Assembly (NCBI RefSeq): GCF_008014645.1
Contig: NZ_VOWY01000011.1
Location: 62,293-126,292 of the forward strand
Length of the DNA: 64,000 nt
Origin: Collinsella sp. BA40
GTDB taxonomy: Bacteria > Actinomycetota > Coriobacteriia > Coriobacteriales > Coriobacteriaceae
Direction of reading: 5' to 3'
The position numbers and the translations under genes were made by a program. Shown piece after piece: positions 42,799 through 52,831 of the stretch (position 1 is the first letter of the stretch; each line of letters begins with the position of its first letter). The notes beneath the pieces are model-generated. The model searched no databases and had not been told where the DNA came from. It was given only the letters and a program-made list of their open reading frames with translations.

Positions 42799-45290
42799 CT
42801 TGAGAAAACGCGCTCGGCGATGCGCGCGGATTCGGCGGCGTCCTTGGCGTAGAAGTCCGCCCCGATCTGCTGCGCGTATTCGGGGGTGAGGACGGCTCCG
42901 CCCACGAATACGCGAACGCCGGGGGCTTCGCGCCGCAGGATCGCGATGGTCTCCTCCATGCTGGCGACGGTGGTGGTCATGAGGGCGGAGAGCCCGACCA
43001 GGGGGATATCGTGCGTGCGGACGGCGTCGAGCACGGCGAGCGGATCCACATCGCGACCCAAGTCGAATACGTGGTAGCCGTAGTTTTCCAACAGCATCTT
43101 CACGATGTTCTTGCCGATGTCGTGGATGTCGCCCTTGACGGTGGCGAGCGCGATGCGGCCCTTGTCGGCGACGTCGCCGGCGGGCATCGCATCACGGATC
43201 GTGTCGAATCCGGCGCGCGCCGCTTCGGCGGATGCCATGAGCTGGGGGAGGAAGAAGGTGCCGCGGTCGAAGCGTTCGCCCACCTCGTCCAGAGCGGGGA
43301 TGAGCATGTGGTCGATGATGTCGAGCGCGCCGTAGCCGGCGAGCAGCTGGCGTACGCGCGCGGGGACATCGGCCTTGCGCCCGGTGAGGACGAGGTGATG
43401 CAGTTCTTCGACGGGCGATTGCGAGCCGGGGGCGATCGGTGCGTCCGGGGCTCCGGCGCCAGGGGCTTCGATGCTCGCGCCCGCCGGGGTTGTATAGGGG
43501 TCGGACCATGTCGCGTAGCGCTCGATATAGGCGCCCGAACCGTCGTCCTCGCCGTTGAGCACGCGGTAGCTGCGGACCGTATCCATGTAGCGTGCGGATC
43601 CGGGGTTCATGATGGGCGCATCGAGGCCCGCTCCGAAGGCGGCGGCGAGGAAGGTGGAGTTCAGCAGCGAGCGGGCGGGTAGTCCGAAGCTCACGTTCGA
43701 GACGCCCAGCGCGCAATGGACGCCCAGCTCCGCGCGGCATCGCGCGACGGCGTCGAGGATCTGGCCGACCTGTTGCTGGTTGGTGGAGGCGGTCATGACG
43801 AGGCAGTCGATGAGGATGCGATCGCGGCCGATGCCGTAGCGCGCGGCCTCGTCGATGATGCGGCGCGCGATAGCGATGCGCCCCTCTGCCGTGGCGGGGA
43901 TGCCGTCCTCGTCGAGCGTGAGCCCGATGACGTTGCAACCGTAGTGCGCGGCGAGCGGCAACACGGCGTCGAGCGCCTCGCGCGACCCATTTACCGAGTT
44001 GATGATGGGTTTGCCCGCGTAGGCGCGTACGCCGGCCTCGATAGCGCGGACATCGGTGGAGTCGATCTGCAGCGGTAGCAACGTGGCGCCTTGCAGCGCC
44101 TCGACGGCGCGCGCGATGAGCGCGGGCTCGTCAAGGCCGGGAAGGCCGACGTTGACATCGAGGATGTCGGCGCCCTGCTCTTGCTGGCTGATGCCCTGGC
44201 CCACCACGTAGTCGATGGATCCCTCGCGCAGCGCCGCCTGCAGGCGCTTCTTGCCCGTGGGGTTGATGCGTTCGCCGATGACCGCGATACGGCGACCTTC
44301 GGCGGGCAGCTCTACCAGGCCTTGCGCGCTGGTGACGGTGAGCGAGCCGGGCGCGCGGCGCGGTTCGGGCGCCCGCCCGGCGATGATTCGAGCGAGCTGC
44401 TCGATGTGTCGCGGGTCGGTGCCGCAGCAGCCGCCGATGATGCCGACGCCGTCGGCGACCATGGCGGCAACGTCGTCGCGATAGGCGTCGGGCCCGATGT
44501 CGAACACCGTGCAGCCATCTTCGATATGGGGAAGCCCTGCGTTCGCCTGCACCATGACGGGCTTGGCGGTCGCGGCGAGCATATCGCGCGCGAAGGGGCG
44601 CAGCTCCGAAGGGCCGAGCGAGCAGTTGATGCCAAGGACCTCGACGCCGAGCGCATCGAGCGTGACGGCGGCTATGGCGGGGGACGTGCCCAGGAAGGTG
44701 CGTCCGTCGGCTTCGAAGGTCATAGTGGCGAAGATGGGCAGGTCGCATACGTCTTTGGCTGCGAGGACGGCGGCCTTTATCTCGGCGAGGTCCGTCATGG
44801 TCTCGATGACGATGAGGTCGCACCCCGCATCGGCCGCGGCACGCGCGCAGCGCGCGAATTGCCCGTAAGCCTCGTCGAAGCTCATCGTGCCCAAGGGGCG
44901 CAGCAGCGCGCCCAGCGGGCCGATATCGCCTGCGACGTAGCGGGCGCCGGCGGCGCGGGCGCACGCGGTGGCAGCTTGGTAGACCTCCTCGACTTCGGCG
45001 CGCCCATCGAGCTTGAGCGCGTTGGCGCCGAACGTATTGGTGGTGACGACCTCGGATCCCGCCGCTACGTACGCGGCGTGGATGCGCGTGATGGCGTCGG
45101 GATCGCTGAGGCACAGCAGTTCGGGTAGGGCGCCGGCGGCCAGGCCGGCGGCTTGCAGCATGGTGCCCATGCCGCCGTCGAACAGCAGATGGCGACGGCC
45201 CTCGAGCGCCGCGCGCAGGTCGGCATCGGCGATGCGGATGCTATCGAGGGTGCGTGGTGCTGCGGGGACATGATGGGCGTAGGTGGGCAT
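42795..45290 (-). CDS. metH: Cobalamin-dependent methionine synthase lacking the activation domain
   Basis: Transfers a methyl group from methyl-tetrahydrofolate via cobalamin to homocysteine. Domains in order over 831 aa: homocysteine-binding barrel with Zn ligands in GINCS and GGCCGTDP; pterin-binding barrel (IGERINPTGKK, DILDVNVGLPG); cobalamin cap; and cobalamin-binding domain with the axial histidine in GDIHDIGKN at about residue 722. Full-length E. coli MetH has 1227 aa; the C-terminal AdoMet-binding reactivation domain is absent and is encoded by the preceding gene. ATG at 45290 is chosen at the start of homology though its Shine-Dalgarno (GGA) is weak; a longer Pro-rich extension is unlikely. 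Confidence 0.94.
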   Translation of the reverse strand: MPTYAHHVPAAPRTLDSIRIADADLRAALEGRRHLLFDGGMGTMLQAAGLAAGALPELLCLSDPDAITRIHAAYVAAGSEVVTTNTFGANALKLDGRAEVEEVYQAATACARAAGARYVAGDIGPLGALLRPLGTMSFDEAYGQFARCARAAADAGCDLIVIETMTDLAEIKAAVLAAKDVCDLPIFATMTFEADGRTFLGTSPAIAAVTLDALGVEVLGINCSLGPSELRPFARDMLAATAKPVMVQANAGLPHIEDGCTVFDIGPDAYRDDVAAMVADGVGIIGGCCGTDPRHIEQLARIIAGRAPEPRRAPGSLTVTSAQGLVELPAEGRRIAVIGERINPTGKKRLQAALREGSIDYVVGQGISQQEQGADILDVNVGLPGLDEPALIARAVEALQGATLLPLQIDSTDVRAIEAGVRAYAGKPIINSVNGSREALDAVLPLAAHYGCNVIGLTLDEDGIPATAEGRIAIARRIIDEAARYGIGRDRILIDCLVMTASTNQQQVGQILDAVARCRAELGVHCALGVSNVSFGLPARSLLNSTFLAAAFGAGLDAPIMNPGSARYMDTVRSYRVLNGEDDGSGAYIERYATWSDPYTTPAGASIEAPGAGAPDAPIAPGSQSPVEELHHLVLTGRKADVPARVRQLLAGYGALDIIDHMLIPALDEVGERFDRGTFFLPQLMASAEAARAGFDTIRDAMPAGDVADKGRIALATVKGDIHDIGKNIVKMLLENYGYHVFDLGRDVDPLAVLDAVRTHDIPLVGLSALMTTTVASMEETIAILRREAPGVRVFVGGAVLTPEYAQQIGADFYAKDAAESARIAERVFSS

Positions 45291-45400
45291 GGGGAATCCA
45301 ATCGGGGATGGGGTGGTGGATGACGGTTGGCCGGCGGGCCGAAGGCCGGTGCCGGGCGAGGGCGCCGCCGCGTGTGTGGCGAGGGTTCGCGCAGGCGGGG

Positions 45401-46168
45401 CTAGCTGTAGCAGACGAGGCCCCGGGAGCGGTACGGGCACGCGTTGGATTGCCGGCAGATGGCGCAGCTCGGGCGCGTGTCCGCATCGCTGGCGGGCCCG
45501 TCGAACAGGCCTATGAGCGCGGTGACGCTCTTGCAGGGAACAAGCAGGTTGGATGGCGTGGGTGCCACGCCAAGCAACCGTGCGGCGTTGAGGGCGTCGA
45601 GCAGCGACGGTTGCGCATCGAGCGGGCAGTCGCCGTATCCGCAGCTAAAGCGCCAGTTGGTGGAAAGCCCGCGCGCGCTGCCCGTGGAGCGGATGCGCGC
45701 TTCCAAGGCGTCGACGGCGTCTTCGACATAGGCCGAGCAGGCCGCATCGTATAGGGTGGCTGCCAGCGGGTCGCTCGCGCTCAGGACGCGCATGCGCCGT
45801 TCGGTGCCCATCCCGAGGGTGCAGCAGAGCACGGCGCAGCCGACGGCGTCCTTGAGATGGCGGAAGATGTCGCGCCCGCGCAGCTCGATGCCGCTGCCTG
45901 CAAGGTGGATGCACGGCGCCCCGTTCGCGTCGACGCCGGCTGCATCCACGCCGAACGTGCGAAACGCCCCGGCGGGCCGGGCGTCTGCGACGGCGAGCTC
46001 GGCGGCTTCATCGATGCGCCTGGCAAGGTCTGGACCCAGTTGCTGGCCGGTGTAGCCGAGGTAGCGCAGCATCTCCGGTCGGCTCAGCTCGGGCAGCTCG
46101 TCTGCGCTCGGTTTCCAGACCATGGACGCGTGCAGCTCGCTCGCGGCTCGGGCGGCGTCGGCGCCCAT
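45401..46168 (-). CDS. Stand-alone methionine synthase activation domain protein
   Basis: A 255-aa protein corresponding to the C-terminal Met_synt_B12 domain of MetH, which binds AdoMet and re-methylates inactive cob(II)alamin. The segment WRFSCGYGDCPLDAQPSLLDAL matches the conserved R-x-x-x-GYxxCP AdoMet-binding loop, and a C-terminal CAICRQSNACPYRSRG cysteine cluster is present. Its ATG directly abuts the metF TAG stop, so it depends on translational coupling. metH follows after 110 bases. Together they form a split methionine synthase. Confidence 0.88.
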   Translation of the reverse strand: MGADAARAASELHASMVWKPSADELPELSRPEMLRYLGYTGQQLGPDLARRIDEAAELAVADARPAGAFRTFGVDAAGVDANGAPCIHLAGSGIELRGRDIFRHLKDAVGCAVLCCTLGMGTERRMRVLSASDPLAATLYDAACSAYVEDAVDALEARIRSTGSARGLSTNWRFSCGYGDCPLDAQPSLLDALNAARLLGVAPTPSNLLVPCKSVTALIGLFDGPASDADTRPSCAICRQSNACPYRSRGLVCYS

Positions 46169-47041
46169 CTAGCGTCGCAGCGCGCTCATGGCGGCGCGCG
46201 CCACATCGAGGCGGTTCATGGTGTAGACGTGGCAGCCGTCAACGCCGTGCGCGGCGAGGTCCTCGAGCTGGCGGCACGCGTACTCGATGCCCGCGGCGCG
46301 CAGGCTCGCGGGATCGTTCTCGTAGCGGGCGAGCAACTTGATAACGGGCGATGGAAGCGAGGCGCCGCACATGAAGACCATGCGGGTGATCTGCTGCTTG
46401 CTCATGAACGGCATGATGCCGGCCGTGATGGGAACGGCGATACCCGCGGCCGCCGCGCGCTCGCGGAAGCGGTAGAAGTATTGGTTGTCGAAGAACAGCT
46501 GGGTGACGAGGAAGCTCGCCCCGGCGTCCTGCTTCTGCTTGAGGCGCTGGATGGAGAGGGCGGGGTCGTCGCATTCGATGTGGCCCTCGGGGTACGCCGC
46601 GGCACCCACGCAGAAACCGGCGTCGACCAGCGCGGGGATGATGTCCTTGGCGTAGCGGTAGTCGGCGCAGCCCGGTCCGGTGGGCGCGCCATCGGGGACG
46701 TCGCCGCGCAGCGCGAGCACGTTGCGGATGCCCGCGCCGCGCATCTCCTCGATCTTCGCGGCGAGGTCGGCGCGCTTCAGCGATATGCAGGTGAGGTGTG
46801 CGACGGACGGTGTCTGCAGCTCGTCGTTGATCATGCGGGCTATGTGCGTGGTGGCGGCGTTGTTGCCCGATCCGCCGGCGGAGTACGTCACGCTCACGAA
46901 ATCGGGGGCGAGCGGTGCGAAGGCATGGGCTACCTCGCGGGCTCGCTCCAGTGAAAGCTCTCCTTTTGGCGGAAACATCTCGAACGACACCGGTAGGGTG
47001 CCGTCGTGCTGGGCGCGTTCGAATATCTGCGCGATCGTCAT
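46169..47041 (-). CDS. metF: 5,10-methylenetetrahydrofolate reductase
   Basis: Makes 5-methyl-THF for MetH using FAD. The 290-aa barrel protein has VSFEMFPPKG at the N-terminus, DFVSVTYSAGGSGNN, VAHLTCISL and NVLALRGDVPDG, all standard. ATG at 47041 has AAGGGGG upstream and a TATAGT -10-like box (minus strand, 47074-47079) further up. It heads the metF-activation-metH operon. No cobalamin or SAM riboswitch was recognised in its short leader. Confidence 0.95.
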   Translation of the reverse strand: MTIAQIFERAQHDGTLPVSFEMFPPKGELSLERAREVAHAFAPLAPDFVSVTYSAGGSGNNAATTHIARMINDELQTPSVAHLTCISLKRADLAAKIEEMRGAGIRNVLALRGDVPDGAPTGPGCADYRYAKDIIPALVDAGFCVGAAAYPEGHIECDDPALSIQRLKQKQDAGASFLVTQLFFDNQYFYRFRERAAAAGIAVPITAGIMPFMSKQQITRMVFMCGASLPSPVIKLLARYENDPASLRAAGIEYACRQLEDLAAHGVDGCHVYTMNRLDVARAAMSALRR

Positions 47042-47377
47042 ATGAAATCCCCCTTGTGCGACATGTGCAGTCCACTATAGCGCAGCAGCCTGATCGGCCC
47101 GGCGGGCGACAGCCTACGATACAGGTTGGTTACGAACGCTCGCTCGCGCGCGCGATTGGTTGGGTGTCGCTTTCCATCTGGGTGCTCCGTTGCCCGTCCA
47201 CCCATTTCGAGCTGGCATTATGATAGTGATACCAATATTGAAGCAATGTGCCGTTCGCCGTTTAATGGGTTGCGTTTGCCATGTAACCGGTGGGTTGGTG
47301 TGCTGGTTATGGCATGCTGCCCCTTATATATGGCGAAGCTATGCGTCGATATCGAGTCGATGCTAGAAGGAGGTTGC
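47042..47377. other. Divergent control region between metF and the GH2 gene
   Basis: No gene. It holds the metF -10-like box at the left end. On the right it has an ATACCAATA string at 47229-47237 also found upstream of the GH20 gene, and TATATAT-like -10 candidates near 47333. The GH2 Shine-Dalgarno AAGGAGG lies at its right edge. Confidence 0.5.
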
Positions 47378-50300
47378 ATGACTACATTGCACACCCAGAA
47401 TCGCCCTGAAAAGGGGGTGCGGAACACGCGGAAGCGTCGTGTTCTGTGCGCGGCGCTCGCGGGCGCCCTGGCGTTTGGCGCGCCCGCTACGGCGGCCATC
47501 GCTGCGGGCCTCGCTCCGTCGGTGCGCTCGCAGTCGACCACGCAGATGAGCTCCAAGCCGGAGGTCGTCTATATCAATAGCGTGGCCGATCCCGCCCAGC
47601 GCGTTCAGGGCTTCAACGAGAACTGGAAGTTCAAGCTCGGCGAGGCGTCCGGCGCCAGCGCCGAGGCCTTCGACGATTCCTCGTGGACCGTCGTCGATCT
47701 TCCGCACGACTACAGCATCGACCAGGACTACACCAAGACGGGCGAGGCCGAGAGCGCTTACAAGCCCGGCGGTATCGGCTGGTATCGCAAGTCGTTCGAG
47801 GTTGGCAAGGATCTTGCCGGCAAGCGGGTTCGCGTTGATTTCGACGGCGTGTACATGGATGCGACGGTGTATATCAACGGCCAGGAGCTGGGCAACCACC
47901 CCTATGGCTACACGCCGTTCTCCTTCGACCTCACCCCGTATCTCAAGGTGGGCGAGCAGAACGTCATCGCCGTTCGCGTGAACAACGAGATCCCGTCCTC
48001 CCGGTGGTACTCCGGTTCCGGCATGGGCCGCGACGTCGACCTGGTCGTGACCGATCCGGTCCATGTTGCCAAGGACGGCGTACAGGTAACCACCCCGCAG
48101 CTGGAGACCCAGAAGGGCGGCAACGTTACCACGCACCTCAAGACCACCGTCGCCAACGCGGGCGAGAGCCAGGTCGAGGCCACGCTGGTCCAGACCGTCT
48201 TCAAGCGCGGCGGCAACCCCGAGCAGGCCATCGGTACCCAGACCACCAAGGTCGCCGTCAAGGCCGGTACGTCCAAGGCCGTCGAGGCCGACCTCTCGGC
48301 TGCCAAGCCCGAGCTGTGGAGCACGGACAATCCCGTTCTCTACACCGTGCGCACCGAGGTGAAGGTGGGCGGCAAGACCCTCGACACCTACGATACGGAC
48401 TTCGGCTACCGCTTCTTCAAGTTCGACGCCAACAAGGGCTTTTCCCTTAACGGCAAGACCATGAAGATCAAGGGCGTCTGCATGCACCACGATCAGGGCG
48501 CCCTGGGCTCCGTCTCGACGCGCGACGCGCTCGAGCGCCAGGTCAAGATCTTGAAGGACATGGGCTGCAACTCCATCCGCACCTCGCACAACACGCCCGC
48601 CCGCGAGCTGGTGGAGGTCTGCAACGAGCAGGGCATGCTGCTCGACCTCGAGTTCTTCGACGGCTGGACCGCTCGTAAGAACCAGAACTCCAAGGACTAC
48701 GCGCGCTTCTTCAACAAGGCGATGGGTGAATCCAAGCTGGTGGGCGCCGAGGCGAACAAGCCCTGGGCCCGCTTCGACCTCGAGCAGAGCATCGCGCGCG
48801 ATTTCAACTCCCCGGCAGTCATCATGTGGTCCATCGGCAACGAGATGACCGAGGGCACCGATGCCGGCGTGCCGCAGTTCCAGAAGGTTCAGAAGGACCT
48901 GATCGACTGGGTGAAGGCCGCCGACGCCACGCGTCCGGTCACCACGGGCGACAACCAATATAAGAACAACGGGAGCACGGCGCTCAACCCGCAGGGCATC
49001 GCCGATGCCAACGGCATCGTGGGCTTCAACTACGCCGATGGGGGCGTGTACGACAAGGCCCATAGCGAGCATCCCACCTGGAATCTGATCGGTTCCGAGA
49101 CCGCCTCGGCCATCAACAGCCGCGGTGTCTACAACACGCACGGCAAGGACAACGCCGCCCAGCAGCTCACCGCCTATGACTACAGCGCGGTTGGCTGGGG
49201 CCATGTTGCCTCCCAGGCGTGGTACGACGTGCTGACCCGCGACTTCATGTCCGGCGAGTACGTATGGACCGGCTTCGACTACCTGGGCGAGCCCACCCCG
49301 TGGAACGGCATCGACGCCGGCGCCAAGGGCACCTGGCCGTCGCCCAAGAACTCCTACTTCGGCATCATCGATACAGCCGGCCTCCCCAAGGATTCCTACT
49401 ATCTGTATCAGAGCCTGTGGAACGAGGACCTCAACACCCTGCACGTCCTGCCTGCATGGAACGGCGACGTTGTGAAGAAGGACGGCCAGAACAAGGTCGA
49501 CGTCGTGGTGTACACCGACGCGCCGAAGGTCAAGCTGTTCTTCACGCCCAAGGGCTCCGACCAGCGCCAGCTCATCGGCGAGAAGTCCTTCACCACGAAG
49601 ACCACCAAGGACGGCCTGTCCTACCAGATGTACGAGGGCGAGGGCGCCTATACCGGTAGGGACATCCATCGCAACCTCTACCTCACCTGGAAGGTCCCGT
49701 ACGCCGACGGCACCATCACCGCCGAGGCCTACAACGCCCAGGGCGAGAAGATCGATACCACGAAGTGGCAGGGTCGCCAGAGCGTAACCACCGCCGGCCC
49801 CGCCGCCAAGCTCAAGGCCGAGGTCAACCGCGAGGGCATGACCGCTAACGGCACCGACCTCGCCTACATCACCGTGAGCGTGACCGACGCAGCCGGCAAC
49901 CTGGTTCCCAACGCTGCCAACAACGTGAAGTTCGAGGTTTCCGGCGCCGGTAGCCTTGCCGGTATCGACAACGGCAACTCCCCCGATCACCAGTCCTATC
50001 GCGACAACAACCGCAACGCGTTCTCCGGCCAGCTTGTGGGCATCGTCCGCGCTGGCGAGAAGGCGGGCGACGTCACCGTCAAGCTGAGCGGCAAGGGCCT
50101 GGAGACCCAGACCGTCACCATCCCCGTTGCCGCCGCCGCGGATGCGCCTGCCGCCAAGACCGCCGACAGCCTGCTGTTCGCGCGCTATCACTATGTGAAG
50201 ACCGGCTCTTCTCTCGAGCTTCCCAAGACCGTTCAGGTTCGCTACGTCGACGGCACCTCTGCCGACAAGGCCGTGGCCTGGGATCAGGTGCCCGCCGACA

Positions 50301-52720
50301 AGCTCGCTGCCCCCGGCAGCTTTACCGTGAGCGGCACCGTTGCCGACACCGATGTTCGCGCGACCGCCGTGGTCACGGTTGTCGACGACATCGCGGCGCT
50401 GCTCAACTACTCCACCACGGTGAGCAAGGGCGCCACGCCGGTGCTGCCTGATTCGCTTCCCGCCGTCATGTCCGACGGAACCGTGCTGAGCGCGAACTTC
50501 CCCGTGAAGTGGACCGAGCCCGAGGCCAGCGCCTACGACAAGGCGGGCACCGTCGAGCTCACCGGTACGTCCAACGTCTTCGGCAAGGATGTGACCGTCA
50601 CCGCGTCTATCCGCGTCCAGGAGGAGGCCATCGCCATCGGCGGCAATATCGCCAAGGATGCGATGAAGATCACGCAGAGCGTGCCCGAGAACAAGCAGAG
50701 CGACACGCTCATGGCCATCGTCGACGGCGCCACCGATCCCGGTGCCAATACCGACGGCGGCAAGAACCCGACCTTGTGGTCGAACTACGCTTACTCGCAG
50801 GACGGCAACAAGACCGCGAGCATCACCTTCGAGTACGCCACGCAGCAGCGTTTCGGCCAGTTCAAGGTCATGTTCGCCAAGGACAGCTGGTCCGCCCGCT
50901 TCCCGGCTGATAACACCACGAAGTTCGAGGTGTCCGAGAACGGCAAGGAGTGGACCCCGTTGACCGTTACCGAGACACGCGGCGAGGCCCAGGGCAACAA
51001 GCGCCTCTATACGTATGATTTCGCCCCGGTGACCGCGACGTTCGTGCGCCTCACGGTGACCAATGCCGACGAGACGCTTTCCGGCCGCAAGCCCTGCACC
51101 GCGATCACCGAGGTCGAGCTCAACACCGCCCAGGGCAGCTTCACGACCAACGCTACGGCCAAGCTGGCCTCCCTCAAGGTGAACGACCGCGCCGTGCCCG
51201 ACTCGGCGCTCAAGCAGGGTAGTTACAACACGGCCGCCCAGGCCGCCAAGGTGGAGCCCGTCTCCGCGGACAACGCTGCCGTGACGGTGCTTCCCGCCCA
51301 CGATGGCAAGATCTTGATCATCATCGAGTCCGAGGACCATCAGACCCGTAGCACCTTCACCATCAACCTCGGCGCTCCCGAGACGATGGATCCCGCGGAC
51401 GACTCGCGCGACTATCCGGTCGACAAGATCGTGAGCAAGGAGACCGGCAGCGTGCACGAGCCCGCTTCGGGCAACGAGGGCCCGCTGGCCTTCGCCTTCG
51501 ACAAGAACAACGACACCTACTACCACTCCCACTGGACGGCCACCACGCTCGACAACCTGTGGGTGACCATGGAGCTCGAGGAGCCCACCGCTATCGACGG
51601 CCTGCGCTATCTGCCGCGTCCCGCCAACAGCGGTAGCCACAACGGCACCATGTTCGGCGCCAAGCTGCAGTACAGCGAGGACGGCAAGACCTGGAAGGAT
51701 GCCGGCAGCGCCACCTGGCCCTCGCCGGAGGAGTCCGGCTACACGCGCGACTGGAAGCTCCTGCAGCTCCCCAAGCCCGTCACCGCCAAGTACTTCCGTC
51801 TCCAGGCTACGGCCACCTATGCCGACGGCGGCCGCAACAACGCGTTCCTGAGCGCGGCCGAGCTGCGCCTCACCAAGGCTGCCGCCAAGCCCGCCACGGA
51901 CATCGCTAGCGATGCCGTGTCCATCGAGGTTCCCGCCTCGGTGACGGTGGACCGCGTCGACGCCCAGCACCCCGTGGACGCCTCCCAGGTGAACGTCGTG
52001 GTCAAGCACGGAGACAAGACCCTGGAGAACGGCGTGGACTACACGCTCGAGTTCGCCGACAACACCGCTGCCGGCACCGCCAAGGTGACCATCAGCGGCA
52101 TGGGCGCGTATACCGGCTCCGTCGAGCGCTCCTTCGAGATCAAGCTCGCCGACCCCGTGCTCGAGGGCATCGCCGTGAAGGCTGCGCCCGCCAAGACCAT
52201 CTACAAGGTGGGTGACAAGCTCGACCCCGCGGGACTCGTGCTCGTTCTGAGCTTCTCGAACGGAACCACCCGCGAGGTGGCCTACGGCTCCGACACCGCT
52301 GCGGCCTTCTCCTTCGTGCCCGCGCTCGATACGGTGCTCGACCAGGAGAACCCCGCGCTCGAGGTCACCGTTGCCTACGAGGGCAAGACGGCCGTCTTCG
52401 ATGTTCGCGTCGAGAAGGCCGAGGACCCCAAGCCCGAGCCCGGTCCCGACCCCAAGCCCGAGCCCGGTCCCGACCCCAAGCCCGATCCCGAGCCCAACCC
52501 CGGCCCCAACCCCGAGCCCAACCCCGAGCCTGCTCCCGATCCGGAGCAGCCAGGCGGCGGCAACCAGGGCGGCCAGGGCAACCAGGGCAACCAGGGTGCC
52601 AACGGCAAGCCCGGCACCAACGGCGGCCTTGTCCAGACCGGTGACCCGGCGGGTATCGCCGGCATCATCGCCATGGGCGGCGCTGCAGCGCTCGTTGCCG
52701 CGCGCCGTCGTCGTCGCTAG
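47378..52720 (+). CDS. Cell-wall-anchored GH2 beta-galactosidase, multidomain
   Basis: A secreted 1780-aa enzyme. Domains in order: signal peptide (to about residue 45); GH2 sugar-binding domain (about 65-190); GH2 Ig domain; GH2 barrel with acid/base E489 in WSIGNEM and probable nucleophile E574 in GSETAS; DUF4982-like domain; a BIg_4-like repeat (about 895-1000); two F5/8-C modules (about 1085-1245 and 1345-1500); MBG- and BIg_3-like repeats (about 1505-1680); a P-x-P linker; a Gly/Gln/Asn stretch; and the sorting signal LVQTGD (L1751) with hydrophobic helix and ARRRRR tail. AAGGAGG precedes the ATG. A terminator separates it from the GH95 gene, which follows in the same direction. Confidence 0.94.
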   Translation: MTTLHTQNRPEKGVRNTRKRRVLCAALAGALAFGAPATAAIAAGLAPSVRSQSTTQMSSKPEVVYINSVADPAQRVQGFNENWKFKLGEASGASAEAFDDSSWTVVDLPHDYSIDQDYTKTGEAESAYKPGGIGWYRKSFEVGKDLAGKRVRVDFDGVYMDATVYINGQELGNHPYGYTPFSFDLTPYLKVGEQNVIAVRVNNEIPSSRWYSGSGMGRDVDLVVTDPVHVAKDGVQVTTPQLETQKGGNVTTHLKTTVANAGESQVEATLVQTVFKRGGNPEQAIGTQTTKVAVKAGTSKAVEADLSAAKPELWSTDNPVLYTVRTEVKVGGKTLDTYDTDFGYRFFKFDANKGFSLNGKTMKIKGVCMHHDQGALGSVSTRDALERQVKILKDMGCNSIRTSHNTPARELVEVCNEQGMLLDLEFFDGWTARKNQNSKDYARFFNKAMGESKLVGAEANKPWARFDLEQSIARDFNSPAVIMWSIGNEMTEGTDAGVPQFQKVQKDLIDWVKAADATRPVTTGDNQYKNNGSTALNPQGIADANGIVGFNYADGGVYDKAHSEHPTWNLIGSETASAINSRGVYNTHGKDNAAQQLTAYDYSAVGWGHVASQAWYDVLTRDFMSGEYVWTGFDYLGEPTPWNGIDAGAKGTWPSPKNSYFGIIDTAGLPKDSYYLYQSLWNEDLNTLHVLPAWNGDVVKKDGQNKVDVVVYTDAPKVKLFFTPKGSDQRQLIGEKSFTTKTTKDGLSYQMYEGEGAYTGRDIHRNLYLTWKVPYADGTITAEAYNAQGEKIDTTKWQGRQSVTTAGPAAKLKAEVNREGMTANGTDLAYITVSVTDAAGNLVPNAANNVKFEVSGAGSLAGIDNGNSPDHQSYRDNNRNAFSGQLVGIVRAGEKAGDVTVKLSGKGLETQTVTIPVAAAADAPAAKTADSLLFARYHYVKTGSSLELPKTVQVRYVDGTSADKAVAWDQVPADKLAAPGSFTVSGTVADTDVRATAVVTVVDDIAALLNYSTTVSKGATPVLPDSLPAVMSDGTVLSANFPVKWTEPEASAYDKAGTVELTGTSNVFGKDVTVTASIRVQEEAIAIGGNIAKDAMKITQSVPENKQSDTLMAIVDGATDPGANTDGGKNPTLWSNYAYSQDGNKTASITFEYATQQRFGQFKVMFAKDSWSARFPADNTTKFEVSENGKEWTPLTVTETRGEAQGNKRLYTYDFAPVTATFVRLTVTNADETLSGRKPCTAITEVELNTAQGSFTTNATAKLASLKVNDRAVPDSALKQGSYNTAAQAAKVEPVSADNAAVTVLPAHDGKILIIIESEDHQTRSTFTINLGAPETMDPADDSRDYPVDKIVSKETGSVHEPASGNEGPLAFAFDKNNDTYYHSHWTATTLDNLWVTMELEEPTAIDGLRYLPRPANSGSHNGTMFGAKLQYSEDGKTWKDAGSATWPSPEESGYTRDWKLLQLPKPVTAKYFRLQATATYADGGRNNAFLSAAELRLTKAAAKPATDIASDAVSIEVPASVTVDRVDAQHPVDASQVNVVVKHGDKTLENGVDYTLEFADNTAAGTAKVTISGMGAYTGSVERSFEIKLADPVLEGIAVKAAPAKTIYKVGDKLDPAGLVLVLSFSNGTTREVAYGSDTAAAFSFVPALDTVLDQENPALEVTVAYEGKTAVFDVRVEKAEDPKPEPGPDPKPEPGPDPKPDPEPNPGPNPEPNPEPAPDPEQPGGGNQGGQGNQGNQGANGKPGTNGGLVQTGDPAGIAGIIAMGGAAALVAARRRRR
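52429..52548 (+). repeat. Tandem repeats encoding the GH2 proline-rich linker
   Basis: A 24-bp unit encoding PKPEPGPD is repeated almost perfectly at the DNA level at least twice, then degenerates into PNPEP units. It is probably prone to length variation between strains. Confidence 0.75.
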
Positions 52721-52734
52721 TCGACAGCTTTGAT

Positions 52735-52773
52735 ACGAGGGAGAGCGCTGCAGCAAGCGCCCTCCCTCGTTTT
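52735..52773 (+). terminator. Terminator between GH2 and GH95 genes
   Basis: ACGAGGGAG pairs with CTCCCTCGT, an inner AGCGCT-type pairing closes on the loop, and TTTTG follows. Confidence 0.8.
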
Positions 52774-52831
52774 GTATCTGCGCTGCCTGCGGGCATGCGC
52801 TCATGAGCATCACGAGAGAATGGACCCAACC

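Noticed and set aside
45291-45440. N-terminal extension of metH by 50 residues
   Set aside because: The extra residues are Pro/Ala-rich, overlap the end of the activation-domain gene and match nothing in MetH; homology begins shortly after the ATG at 45290.
47042-47125. Cobalamin or SAM riboswitch controlling metF-metH
   Set aside because: The leader upstream of metF is short and has no B12-box or S-box core.
47363-52813. A long minus-strand frame of about 1800 codons opposite the GH2 gene, and similar ones opposite GH20 and GH95
   Set aside because: Same mechanism: Leu/Val/Gly/His-rich shadow translations with no motifs, spanning regions where the plus-strand genes have clear domains.
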